From NCBI GenBank assembly GCA_038253325.1, contig JBBSHE010000056.1, positions 1 through 16,182 of the forward strand: a DNA stretch of 16,182 nucleotides. Direction: 5' to 3'. The first letter of the stretch is position 1; each line of letters opens with the position of its first letter. Below, one piece after another: positions 6,945-14,628 of this stretch. This DNA comes from JBBSHE01 sp038253325 (GTDB lineage Bacteria > Actinomycetota > Actinomycetes > Propionibacteriales > Nocardioidaceae). The notes beneath the pieces are model-generated. The model worked only from the letters and a program-made list of their open reading frames with translations. It was not told where the DNA came from and ran no database searches. The translations under genes were made by a program, and so were the position numbers.

Positions 6945-6962
6945 CGGCGCTGACCAGCGCCG
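6945..6962 (+). terminator. Hairpin after the repeat-protein gene
   Basis: CGGCGCT (6945-6951) pairs with AGCGCCG (6956-6962) around the 4-base loop GACC, 11 bases after the stop codon. There is no T-run. It separates the repeat-protein gene from the promoter of the next gene. Confidence 0.5.
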
Positions 6963-6968
6963 GGCAAG

Positions 6969-6974
6969 TACCAT
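6969..6974 (+). promoter_or_regulatory. -10 box of the GGDEF-EAL gene (leaderless)
   Basis: TACCAT, a TANNNT box, ends 7 bases before the GTG at 6982. There is no Shine-Dalgarno sequence, so a leaderless start is likely. Confidence 0.45.
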
Positions 6975-6981
6975 TCGTTCT

Positions 6982-9693
6982 GTGACGGACGGCAGGCAGG
7001 CGACCCCAAGTCAACTGACTGCCGTCTCGTTTGGTGTGCTTGGCCTAGGATCCGTTGCCGCTTTCCTCATTAGCAGCGCCCAGTGGAACCCTGGGTCCAA
7101 CGGCTGGTACGCCATTGTCGTCGGTGCGCTGCTCGTCTCGTTCCACGTTCGGCCACAGCGCACGCTGACCATCAGCTCAAACGTCGAGAGCATCAACCTC
7201 GACGAGGTTCTCATCGTCCCGATGTTGCTGATGGTAGAGCCCCGGCAGGGCATCGCCATCACGTGTGTGGCGTCGGTCGCTGGGGCGATCTCGTCCAGAC
7301 GAGCGTGGGTCCAGAACGTCTTCAATCTGGGGCAACAAGTCTTTGCGGTTTCCGTCGGGTACGCCGTCCTCGCCGTGTTCGGCGTCCGCACCACGAGCCG
7401 GCCGACGTTCGCCGACGCACTCGTCGGTATGCTCGGCGCCCTTCTGGTTGCCGCCACGACGGCCCTGTTCGTCCGGGCGATGGTCTCGTTCGCCAGCGGC
7501 GTCTCGTACCGCGCAATGCTGGCCGAGATGTTGCGTCGGGTCGGCCCGTGGACGGGTGCCGTCACGCTCGGCGGAGTCGCGGCTATAACGGTCGGCGCCT
7601 ATCCGGTCGCAGCCATCCTGATGCTAGGCGTGTTGTTCTTCGTGCACCGCGCCTACGCCTTGACGTTCAAGGAGCTTACGGCCCGTCGTAACGCCGAGCG
7701 CCTCCAGTCGACGATCGCGTCATTGCGGAACCGCCGCAACCCCGCAGACGTTCGTGTTGACCTGTTGTCCGCGACCCGCGATCTGCTGGGGGCTGGATCG
7801 GCCGAGGTAGTCTCTGGCGACGCTGTGGACGCGACTGGCTCGATGAGTGCACCCCTGCGTTCGAGTGAGATGCTAAGAGTCACTGCTCGCCGTGGTCTCG
7901 GTGCGTGGACCGATGAGGAGCGCGTCACTCTGGTGACGCTCGCCGGGGTCGCCGGGGACGTGCTCCGGTCGACCGAGGCGATGGCACAGCTCAAGACGAT
8001 CACCGACTCACAGACCGAAGGCGTGATCGCGCTCGACCTGACAGGCGATATCACGTTCGCGAATCCGGCAGCCCTTCAGCTGCTCGGCACCACCGACGAT
8101 ACGGGTGTGCTCGGCACGCCCGTGCAAGACGCGCTGGTGCTGCGAAACGGCCGGCGCCGGGTCGACCTGGAAAAGATGGTCGCCCGTGAATACGTCGCTC
8201 GAGACGCCGACGCGACGCTCCGGACTGCGCACGGTGAGACCACGGACGTCGCGTACAGCATCACGCCGTTGCGCGCCGAGGACGCCCACGTCGGAGCTGT
8301 TCTCGTCCTCCGCGACGTGACGGAGCGACGAGCGTTCCAAGACGAGCTCGCCCGTCGGGCCCTGCACGACGAGCTCACCGGCCTTCCGAACCGGCGCCTC
8401 CTGCTCGACCGGCTCGACCAGGCGATCGCACGTTCGGTCGGCACCGACCAGCAGCATGGCTTGCTGTTCTTGGACCTGGACCGCTTCAAGGTCGTCAACG
8501 ACTCCTACGGCCACCTGATCGGTGACAAGCTGTTGATCCAGATCGCGGGTCGTCTCAAGAGTGGCCTCACCATCGCGGACTCGGTCGCGCGGCTGTCCGG
8601 CGACGAGTTCATCGTCCTTGTCGAGGACGCCAACGACGTCGGCCGTCTCACCAGCGTCGCCCAGAACCTGCTCGACCTCTTGGAGGAGCCGTTCGACATC
8701 GACTCGCACCACATCTTCATGAGCGCATCGATCGGCGTGGGACTGATTCGGGCGGGTCAGGGTCGCGACGAGGCATTGGCTGCCGTGGACGCGGCCGCGT
8801 ACGCCGCAAAGGCAGCGGGGCGCAACTGTTACTTCGTGTCGACCGACGACGAGGTCGAACGCTCCCGGGCCCGTCTCGACCTCGAGGTGAGCCTGCGGCA
8901 GGGACTCGACCAGGACGAGCTCGAGCTGTACTTCCAGCCGATCGTCACGACCGAACGTGCCGAGATCCTCGGCATCGAGGCGCTGGTCCGGTGGAAGTCA
9001 CCCGAACACGGGACGTTGGCACCGCAGGAGTTCGTCCCGCTCGCCGAGGAAACCGGCTTGATCGTGCCGATGGACCGCTGGGTTCTCGAGGAGTCCTGCC
9101 GAACGGTGCGCGAGTGGACGTTGATGCACCCGAACCGGCGGCCGCTCACCGTGTCGGTCAACCTGTCCGCCCTCCAGCTCGCGCAGCACCGGCTTCCCGA
9201 GCACGTGTCGGACACCCTCGCGCGTACGGGTCTCCCCGCCTCCCAGCTGTGCGTGGAGATCACGGAGACCGCTCTGATGCGGGACACGGAAGCAACGACG
9301 GAGACCCTCGATCTGCTCCACAAGCTAGGGGTGCGGGTGGCGATCGACGACTTCGGAACCGGGTACTCGTCGTTGTCGTACCTGAAGCGTTTCCCGATCG
9401 AGGTGGTCAAGCTCGACCAGTCATTCATCAGCGGCCTCGGCAGCGACCCCGTCGACACCGAGATCGCTCGGGCCGTGGTCCGGATGTCCAATGCCCTCGG
9501 GATCGACACGGTCGCAGAAGGGGTCGAGACCGACATGCAGCGCAGGATCCTGGTGCAGATGGGCTGTCAGCAGATGCAAGGCTTCCTGATCTCCCGACCG
9601 CTGCCACGCCAACAGTTCCTGGACTTCTGGACCGACGACCAGGACCGCATGCTCGGCCTGCTCCCGGGTCTGCACACCGGAACGCCGGCCTGA
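6982..9693 (+). CDS. Membrane PAS-GGDEF-EAL cyclic-di-GMP protein
   Basis: 903 residues. The N-terminal ~230 residues form a membrane module of about eight hydrophobic segments, followed by a helix and a poorly conserved GAF-like region (about 250-330). A PAS domain (334-450) ends in LVLRDVTER. In the GGDEF domain (about 455-620), DELTGLPNR and FLDLDRFKVVND are intact, but the signature reads SGDEF (539-543) and the RxxD inhibitory site reads TIAD. The EAL domain (about 640-890) is complete: EALVRW (from Glu666), VNLSALQL, VEITETALM, DDFGTGYSSL (Asp789-Asp790), KLDQSFI, AEGVET and QMQGFLISRPL. It should hydrolyse c-di-GMP; cyclase activity is uncertain because SGDEF proteins can be active or regulatory. 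cimA starts 15 bases after the stop and is probably co-transcribed. Confidence 0.93.
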   Translation: MTDGRQATPSQLTAVSFGVLGLGSVAAFLISSAQWNPGSNGWYAIVVGALLVSFHVRPQRTLTISSNVESINLDEVLIVPMLLMVEPRQGIAITCVASVAGAISSRRAWVQNVFNLGQQVFAVSVGYAVLAVFGVRTTSRPTFADALVGMLGALLVAATTALFVRAMVSFASGVSYRAMLAEMLRRVGPWTGAVTLGGVAAITVGAYPVAAILMLGVLFFVHRAYALTFKELTARRNAERLQSTIASLRNRRNPADVRVDLLSATRDLLGAGSAEVVSGDAVDATGSMSAPLRSSEMLRVTARRGLGAWTDEERVTLVTLAGVAGDVLRSTEAMAQLKTITDSQTEGVIALDLTGDITFANPAALQLLGTTDDTGVLGTPVQDALVLRNGRRRVDLEKMVAREYVARDADATLRTAHGETTDVAYSITPLRAEDAHVGAVLVLRDVTERRAFQDELARRALHDELTGLPNRRLLLDRLDQAIARSVGTDQQHGLLFLDLDRFKVVNDSYGHLIGDKLLIQIAGRLKSGLTIADSVARLSGDEFIVLVEDANDVGRLTSVAQNLLDLLEEPFDIDSHHIFMSASIGVGLIRAGQGRDEALAAVDAAAYAAKAAGRNCYFVSTDDEVERSRARLDLEVSLRQGLDQDELELYFQPIVTTERAEILGIEALVRWKSPEHGTLAPQEFVPLAEETGLIVPMDRWVLEESCRTVREWTLMHPNRRPLTVSVNLSALQLAQHRLPEHVSDTLARTGLPASQLCVEITETALMRDTEATTETLDLLHKLGVRVAIDDFGTGYSSLSYLKRFPIEVVKLDQSFISGLGSDPVDTEIARAVVRMSNALGIDTVAEGVETDMQRRILVQMGCQQMQGFLISRPLPRQQFLDFWTDDQDRMLGLLPGLHTGTPA

Positions 9694-9707
9694 CGTCCGA
9701 CCTCGAC

Positions 9708-11300
9708 ATGAGCCAGCAGGAGCTGTCCGCTCCGGACGCGTTCCACGTCTACGACACCACGCTGCGTGACGGAGCCCAGCAGGAGGGTCTCAGTCTCTCG
9801 GTCGACGACAAGTTGACGATTGCGCGCCATCTCGACGAGCTGGGTGTCGGTTTCATCGAGGCTGGCTGGCCCGGCGCCGTACCGAAGGACACGGAGCTGT
9901 TCGCGCGGGCGCGCGACGAGCTGATCCTGCGCCATGCGCAGCTGGCGGCGTTCGGATCGACCCGCCGCGCCGGTGCGGTGGCGGCTGACGACCGGCAGGT
10001 CGCCGCGCTTCGGGAGTCGGGAGCAACCGTGGTCACGCTGGTCGCGAAGGCACACGACCAGCACGTCCTGAAAGCTCTCCGCACGACGCTCTCCGAGAAC
10101 CTCGCAATGGTCCGAGACACGGTCGCGCATCTCACGGCCGAAGGCCGGCGCGTCTTCGTCGACGCCGAGCACTTCTTCGACGGGTACCGGTCGAACCCTT
10201 CGTACGCACTAGAGGTACTTCGGGCGGCAACGGAAGCCGGCGCGGACCTGGTCGCCCTGTGTGACACGAACGGTGGGATGCTGCCGAGCGAGGTCACGGA
10301 CGTGGTCGGTCGGGTGGTCGAGGAACTCGGCATCAGGACGGGGATCCACTGCCACAACGACACCGGCTGTGCGGTGGCAAACAGCCTGGCGGCGGTCGCC
10401 GCAGGTGCCAGCCACATCCAGGGGACCCTCAACGGGTACGGCGAGCGAACGGGTAACGCCGATCTCGTGACCGTCGTCGCCAACCTCGAGCTCAAGCTCG
10501 GCCGCCCGGTCATACCACGCGGACGGCTTCAGGAGGCGACCCGGATCGCGCATGCGATCGCCGAGGTGACGAACATCTCCCCGTACGCGCGGCAGCCCTA
10601 CGTGGGCGTCTCGGCGTTCGCGCACAAGGCCGGCCTACACGCGAGCGCAATCAAGGTCGACCCCAACCTGTACCAGCATGCCGATCCGATCGAGGTCGGC
10701 AACGACATGCGCCTGCTGGTCTCGGAGATGGCGGGCCGGGCGAGCATCGAGCTCAAGGGCCGCGAGCTGGGGTTTGACCTCGCTGGCGAGATCGTCGGGC
10801 GGGTGGCCGATCGGGTCAAGCGGCTCGAGGCGCGTGGTTACACGTTCGAGGCGGCCGATGCCAGCTTCGAGCTGTTGCTGATCGAGGAGGTCGAGGGGGT
10901 CCGGCCGTCGTACTTCGAGATCGAGTCCTGGCGGGTGATCACCGAGTCGAGGCCGGGTCGTGAGGCGGTCTCGGAGGCAACCGTGAAGCTGCGCGCAGGT
11001 GGTGAACGGATCGTCGTCACGGGCGAGGGAAACGGGCCCGTCAACGCACTCGACTTCGCCCTCCGGTCAGCGATCGGACAGGCGCACCCGGCTGTTTTCA
11101 GGTTCGACCTGATCGACTACAAGGTTCGAATACTCGACCAGGGTCATGGCACGGACGCGGTGACCCGCGTCCTGATCGAGACCGCCGATGACCACGAGGC
11201 ATGGACAACGGTCGGTGTCGGGTCCAACATCGTCGAGGCCAGCTGGGAAGCGCTGATCGACAGTGTGAACTTCGGTCTCCATCGGGCCGAGGGACGTTGA
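9708..11300 (+). CDS. cimA: (R)-citramalate synthase
   Basis: Condenses acetyl-CoA with pyruvate to citramalate, the entry to threonine-independent isoleucine synthesis; LeuB nearby serves a later step. 530 residues, the usual CimA length. TIM-barrel motifs of the isopropylmalate/homocitrate synthase family: DTTLRDGAQQEG (16-27), HCHNDTG with metal ligands His214 and His216, NGYGERTGNADL, and VGVSAFAHKAGLHASA in the linker. The C-terminal domain from about 430 (GEGNGPVNALDFALR) is the LeuA-type regulatory dimer fold, probably an isoleucine feedback site. The ATG at 9708 follows the previous stop by 14 bases with no clear ribosome binding site, which suggests coupling. The frame stays open some 700 bases upstream inside the EAL gene, but this is a GC-rich artefact. 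LeuA is less likely given the motifs and length. Confidence 0.92.
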   Translation: MSQQELSAPDAFHVYDTTLRDGAQQEGLSLSVDDKLTIARHLDELGVGFIEAGWPGAVPKDTELFARARDELILRHAQLAAFGSTRRAGAVAADDRQVAALRESGATVVTLVAKAHDQHVLKALRTTLSENLAMVRDTVAHLTAEGRRVFVDAEHFFDGYRSNPSYALEVLRAATEAGADLVALCDTNGGMLPSEVTDVVGRVVEELGIRTGIHCHNDTGCAVANSLAAVAAGASHIQGTLNGYGERTGNADLVTVVANLELKLGRPVIPRGRLQEATRIAHAIAEVTNISPYARQPYVGVSAFAHKAGLHASAIKVDPNLYQHADPIEVGNDMRLLVSEMAGRASIELKGRELGFDLAGEIVGRVADRVKRLEARGYTFEAADASFELLLIEEVEGVRPSYFEIESWRVITESRPGREAVSEATVKLRAGGERIVVTGEGNGPVNALDFALRSAIGQAHPAVFRFDLIDYKVRILDQGHGTDAVTRVLIETADDHEAWTTVGVGSNIVEASWEALIDSVNFGLHRAEGR

Positions 11301-11329
11301 GCCATGGCCGCAAGCACGGGTAGTCCGTG

Positions 11330-11869
11330 ATGGCGCAATGGATCTCGATGCTCCGTGCGATCAACCTCGGCAACCACAACAAGGTGAACATGCCGGCGCT
11401 ACGCGCAGCCCTCGCGAAGAATGGGTTCTCCGACGTCCGGACGTATGTGCAGTCAGGAAATCTCGTGGCGAACTCCAAGCACCGTAGCGAGGGGCGGGTG
11501 ATCGTGGCCGTGCATGACGTCGTCGCCGACGAGTTCGGAATCGATGTCCCGGTCATCGCTCGTACACCACGGCAGTGGCAGCACGTCATCGACGCCAACC
11601 CGTTCGGCGATCGAAGCGTGCAGGAGCCGACGTTGACCGCGGTGAGCTTCATGACCGAGAAGCCCGACCCGGCAGCAGTCGACGCGCTGCAAGATGGCGA
11701 CTGGGGCGGTGACGAGATCGTCGTCACGGGCCGCGAGGCCTACATCTCATACGCGAAGAACGTGCACGGGTCCAAGTTGACCCCTGCCCTGCTCGCTCGA
11801 CGGCTCGACTCCGAAGGCACCGCACGCAACTGGCGGACGGTGCTTGCCATTCGTGACCTGATCTCCTGA
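11330..11869 (+). CDS. DUF1697 family protein
   Basis: About 179 residues. It matches DUF1697 by the N-terminal pattern MLRAINLGNHNKVNMPALRAALAKNGF followed by VRTYVQSGNLV, and by GSKLTPALLARRL near the end. The family is widespread in bacteria and has no established reaction, to my knowledge. No signal peptide or membrane segment is seen, so it is probably cytoplasmic. The ATG at 11330 follows an in-frame GTG at 11327; either could start translation, and neither has a clear ribosome binding site. It lies 29 bases after cimA and may be carried on the same transcript. A hairpin overlaps the promoter of the next gene and may end this one. Confidence 0.85.
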   Translation: MAQWISMLRAINLGNHNKVNMPALRAALAKNGFSDVRTYVQSGNLVANSKHRSEGRVIVAVHDVVADEFGIDVPVIARTPRQWQHVIDANPFGDRSVQEPTLTAVSFMTEKPDPAAVDALQDGDWGGDEIVVTGREAYISYAKNVHGSKLTPALLARRLDSEGTARNWRTVLAIRDLIS

Positions 11870-11882
11870 GCCGCTGGTCCCG

Positions 11883-11903
11883 GCGAGCCCGGTAGGCTCT
11901 CGC
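11883..11903. promoter_or_regulatory. Hairpin overlapping the FAH gene promoter
   Basis: GCGAGCC (11883-11889) pairs with GGCTC-T-CGC (11895-11903, one bulged T) around the loop CGGTA. It lies 14 bases after the DUF1697 stop and overlaps the -10 box of the next gene, so it may be a terminator or an operator-like element. Confidence 0.3.
11893..11898 (+). promoter_or_regulatory. -10 box of the FAH-family gene (leaderless)
   Basis: TAGGCT, a TANNNT box, ends 8 bases before the GTG at 11907, the same arrangement as at leuB and ilvE. Confidence 0.45.
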
Positions 11904-11906
11904 GAC

Positions 11907-12686
11907 GTGCGGATAGCGAGGTACGCGGCGGCAGACGACCCGTCGTACGGAGTGGTCACACAGCGGGAGGGTCGTGACGTGATCGCCCCGATCGTCGGCG
12001 ACCCGCTGTACACCGGGGTCGAGCCCGCCGGTGAGCCCGTCGACCTCGAAAGCGTTCGCCTGCTTGCTCCGGTGATTCCGCGGAGCAAGGTGGTCTGCGT
12101 CGGCAAGAACTACCCGTCCCATGCCGCCGAGATGGGAGGGGAGGTGCCGCCGGAGCCGCTGGTCTTCCTCAAGCCCAACACGTCGGTGATCGGGCCTGGC
12201 GACCCGATCGTCTACCCGTCGCAAAGTGAGCGCATCGAGTTCGAGGGCGAACTGGCGGTCGTGATCGGACGGATCTGCCGCGACGTACCGGCGGCGCGCA
12301 CTGACGACGTGATCTACGGCTACACCGTCGCCAACGACGTCACCGCACGTGACCTTCAGGCCAGGGACGGGCAATGGGCGCGGGCGAAGGGCTTCGACTC
12401 GTTCTGCCCGCTCGGGCCGTGGATCGAGACCGAGTTCGACACCGCCGACGTCGAGGTGTCCACCCGGCTCAACGGTGACCTCAAACAGTCGGACCGGACC
12501 AGCAACCTGACCTATGACGTCTCGTCGATCATCGTCTACGTTACGTCCTTCATGACGTTGCTGCCGGGTGACGTGGTTCTCACCGGAACGCCTGCGGGCG
12601 TGGGCCCGATGCAGGTTGGCGACCGCGTCTCGGTGACGGTGGAGGGGATCGGGACGCTGACGAACCCGGTGGTCGCACGTGGATGA
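11907..12686 (+). CDS. Fumarylacetoacetate hydrolase family protein
   Basis: 259 residues with the FAH C-terminal fold throughout: VCVGKNYPSHAAEMG (about 63-77), the metal-binding pair Glu111 and Glu113 in IEFEGELAVVIG, ANDVTARDLQ with Asp144, WARAKGFDSFCPLGPW and VLTGTPAGVGPM. Family members split C-C bonds in acylpyruvates, decarboxylate oxaloacetate or isomerise catechol-degradation intermediates; the exact substrate cannot be read from the sequence. A housekeeping acylpyruvase or oxaloacetate decarboxylase is plausible next to amino acid genes. The GTG start is favoured by the TANNNT box 8 bases upstream and by the canonical MRIARY opening. Its last 8 bases overlap the start of gltX, so the two are translationally coupled. 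Confidence 0.92.
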   Translation: MRIARYAAADDPSYGVVTQREGRDVIAPIVGDPLYTGVEPAGEPVDLESVRLLAPVIPRSKVVCVGKNYPSHAAEMGGEVPPEPLVFLKPNTSVIGPGDPIVYPSQSERIEFEGELAVVIGRICRDVPAARTDDVIYGYTVANDVTARDLQARDGQWARAKGFDSFCPLGPWIETEFDTADVEVSTRLNGDLKQSDRTSNLTYDVSSIIVYVTSFMTLLPGDVVLTGTPAGVGPMQVGDRVSVTVEGIGTLTNPVVARG

Positions 12687-14157
12687 GCACCTCGACGGAG
12701 TGCGGGTGCGGTTCTGCCCGTCTCCGACGGGCAACCTGCATGTCGGCGGCGTACGGACATGTTTGTTCAACTGGGCGTTCGCCCGTCACCACGCAGGGGC
12801 GTTCGTCTTCCGCGTGGAGGACACCGACATGAGCCGCGACACCGAGGAGTCCTACGACAACCTGCTCGCGTCGCTGCGCTGGCTGCGGCTCGACTGGGAC
12901 GAAGGACCGGAGGTCGGTGGGGAGTTCGGCCCGTATCGGCAGTCGCAGCGGCTCGAGCTGTACGCCGACGTCGCTGCGTCGCTGCTCGAGGCGCGGCGCG
13001 CGTACTACTGCTACTGCTCCCAGCAGGAGCTCGAGGAACGTCGCCAGGCCGCACGAACCGCGGGGCGGCCGAGCGGCTATGACGGCCACTGTCGGACGCT
13101 CACGCGCGGGCAGGTCACGGCGTACGAGCAGGAGGGACGTCGACCGGTCCTCCGTTTCCGGATGCCCGACCGGACGGTCACGTTCACCGACCTGGTTCGA
13201 GGTGACATCGCGTTCGAGGCCGACAACGTGCCCGACTATGTGCTGGTACGTGGCAATGGGCACCCGCTCTATACGCTGACCAACCCGGTCGACGACGCGA
13301 CGATGCAGATCAGCCATGTGCTGCGTGGCGAAGACCTGCTCAGCTCCACGCCGCGACAGGTCCCGTTGCACGAGGCCCTGGTCGACCTGGGACTGAGTGA
13401 ACGGGTTCCGCAGTTCGGCCATCTGCCGTTCGTGATGGGTCCCGGTAACAAGAAGTTGTCGAAGCGCGACCCTGGCGGCGGCCTCGCGACGTACCAGGAA
13501 CGCGGGTTCCTTCCCGAGGGCTTCCTGAACTATCTCGCGCTGCTCGGCTGGTCGATCGGCGGTGACCGGGAGATCTTCTCGATGCAGGAGATGGCCGAGG
13601 CGTTCGACATCTCCCGGGTCAACGCGACTGCCGCGCAGTTCGACCTCAAGAAGTGCGAGGCGATCAACGCGATCTGGCTTCGGAGCCTCGCAGCCGACGA
13701 TCTCGCCGACCGGATGGTGCCGTACCTTCAGGCGGCCGGCCTTTTCGGGGACGTGACGCCCGAGCAGAGAGCCGTCCTGCTCGAGGCCGCGCCACTGGTA
13801 CAGGAGCGGATGCAGGTGCTCGGTGAGGCCGTTGAGATGCTCGGCTTCTTGTTCGTGTCCGAGGAGGCATTCCGGATCGACCCGACGGACCGCGAGAAGA
13901 TGCTCGGCAACGAGGCCAGCAGGGTGGTTGCAGCGGCGTACGACGCGGTGTGTGTCCTCGACGCGTGGACGACCGCGCGGATCGAAGCCTCGCTGCGTGC
14001 CGCCCTCGTGGACGGTCTGGGGTTGAAGCCCCGCAACGCATTCGGGCCGGTACGGGTCGCGATCACCGGGCGGCGGATCTCGCCACCGCTCTTCGAGTCG
14101 ATGGAGCTGCTCGGTCGGGAAAGGTGCCTGCGAAGGCTGGCTGCTGTGGCCGAGTAG
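12679..14157 (+). CDS. gltX: Glutamyl-tRNA synthetase
   Basis: Class I aminoacyl-tRNA synthetase that attaches glutamate to tRNA. 492 residues, normal length. The HIGH signature is HVGG (21-24) within PSPTGNLHVGG, and the KMSKS-type loop is KLSKR (259-263). Other family stretches: FRVEDTD, GPYRQSQR, ISHVLRGEDLLSSTPRQ and FLNYLALLGW; the C-terminal anticodon-binding region follows from about 320. The GTG at 12679 overlaps the end of the FAH gene (GTGGATGA), and the protein begins 12 residues before the conserved FCPSPTG. Most actinobacteria lack GlnRS and use a non-discriminating GltX plus GatCAB; the tRNA-Gln and tRNA-Glu genes just downstream fit this, but the specificity is inferred. Confidence 0.97.
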   Translation: MDEHLDGVRVRFCPSPTGNLHVGGVRTCLFNWAFARHHAGAFVFRVEDTDMSRDTEESYDNLLASLRWLRLDWDEGPEVGGEFGPYRQSQRLELYADVAASLLEARRAYYCYCSQQELEERRQAARTAGRPSGYDGHCRTLTRGQVTAYEQEGRRPVLRFRMPDRTVTFTDLVRGDIAFEADNVPDYVLVRGNGHPLYTLTNPVDDATMQISHVLRGEDLLSSTPRQVPLHEALVDLGLSERVPQFGHLPFVMGPGNKKLSKRDPGGGLATYQERGFLPEGFLNYLALLGWSIGGDREIFSMQEMAEAFDISRVNATAAQFDLKKCEAINAIWLRSLAADDLADRMVPYLQAAGLFGDVTPEQRAVLLEAAPLVQERMQVLGEAVEMLGFLFVSEEAFRIDPTDREKMLGNEASRVVAAAYDAVCVLDAWTTARIEASLRAALVDGLGLKPRNAFGPVRVAITGRRISPPLFESMELLGRERCLRRLAAVAE

Positions 14158-14181
14158 GCTCGTTGAATCATCCGGGCATAG

Positions 14182-14481
14182 GTGGTCGCCGATGGTCAGC
14201 ACGGAGCCAGCGGCTCTGCGGCCCGACGTCGCCCGGATGCGGAGGCTTGCGACCCGGACACCACGCCTGTCGCTCACCCGGAACATGCGTACCGGGTCGA
14301 GGCACGCAACGAGGTGTTCTACCGTTGCGGCGAGCACTACTTCAGGGCGAACGAGCTGTGGCGCACCGCGCCGTCGGGCGGCGATGACGATCCGGGCGAG
14401 AAGGTTCGTACGAACTGCGCGCTCGTCAAGTACGTGCCGACGGATGTGGCCGTGGTTGACATCGACCTGGGCATCGGCTGA
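14182..14481 (+). CDS. Small hypothetical protein, 99 residues
   Basis: A GTG-initiated frame with strong G/C preference at third codon positions, especially in the second half (EARNEVFYRCGEHYFRANEL and onwards). The product is acidic, with three Cys that are not arranged as a zinc site, no signal peptide and no membrane segment. I recognise no family. The C-terminal half, which ends TDVAVVDIDLGIG, looks like a small folded domain, while the first 30 residues are low-complexity, so the true start may lie further in. There is no clear ribosome binding site. An overlapping frame from 14192 runs into tRNA-Gln and is rejected. Confidence 0.5.
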   Translation: MVADGQHGASGSAARRRPDAEACDPDTTPVAHPEHAYRVEARNEVFYRCGEHYFRANELWRTAPSGGDDDPGEKVRTNCALVKYVPTDVAVVDIDLGIG

Positions 14482-14496
14482 GCCACGACGGCCGCC

Positions 14497-14526
14497 TTGG
14501 TTGCTGCTCGGCCGGTCCGGTATCGT
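14497..14526 (+). promoter_or_regulatory. Promoter of tRNA-Gln
   Basis: TTGGTT (14497-14502) and TATCGT (14521-14526) are separated by 18 bases, a sigma-70-type layout. The -10 box ends 30 bases before the tRNA, leaving room for a short 5' leader to be processed away. Confidence 0.45.
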
Positions 14527-14556
14527 CGGGCGTCGGCGCTCCCGCCGAACCACCCA

Positions 14557-14628
14557 TGGGGTATGGGGTAATTGGCAGCCCGACTGGTTCTGGTCCAGTT
14601 AGTCTAGGTTCGAGTCCTAGTACCCCAG
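14557..14628 (+). tRNA. tRNA-Gln (anticodon CTG)
   Basis: 72 bases. The acceptor stem pairs TGGGGTA (14557-14563) with TACCCCA (14621-14627), with G as discriminator. The D stem is GGG/CCC, and the anticodon stem ACTGG/CCAGT (14583-14587/14595-14599) encloses TTCTGGT with anticodon CTG at 14590-14592. The T arm is CTAGG-TTCGAGT-CCTAG. CCA is not encoded. Confidence 0.96.

Noticed and set aside
3759..6953. TGTTGCGGCGCTGA found both before ilvE (3759-3772) and after the repeat gene (6940-6953)
   Set aside because: The two copies sit at different distances from their -10 boxes, and the second is part of a terminator-like hairpin; a shared regulatory role is not supported.
6518..7014. Minus-strand open frames over the 18-bp array giving GLTPVR or LPQFAV repeats
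   Set aside because: A repeat unit divisible by three opens all frames; these lack a signal peptide, and the plus frame has a ribosome binding site and signal peptide.
8991..9707. In-frame extension of cimA by 239 codons upstream
   Set aside because: It lies inside the EAL coding region and its translation is Arg/Pro/Gly-rich with no domain; family length and motifs place the start at 9708.
14192..14602. 136-codon frame from an ATG at 14192
   Set aside because: It runs into tRNA-Gln and has a shadow-type Arg/Ser-rich composition; the frame from 14182 has better codon bias.
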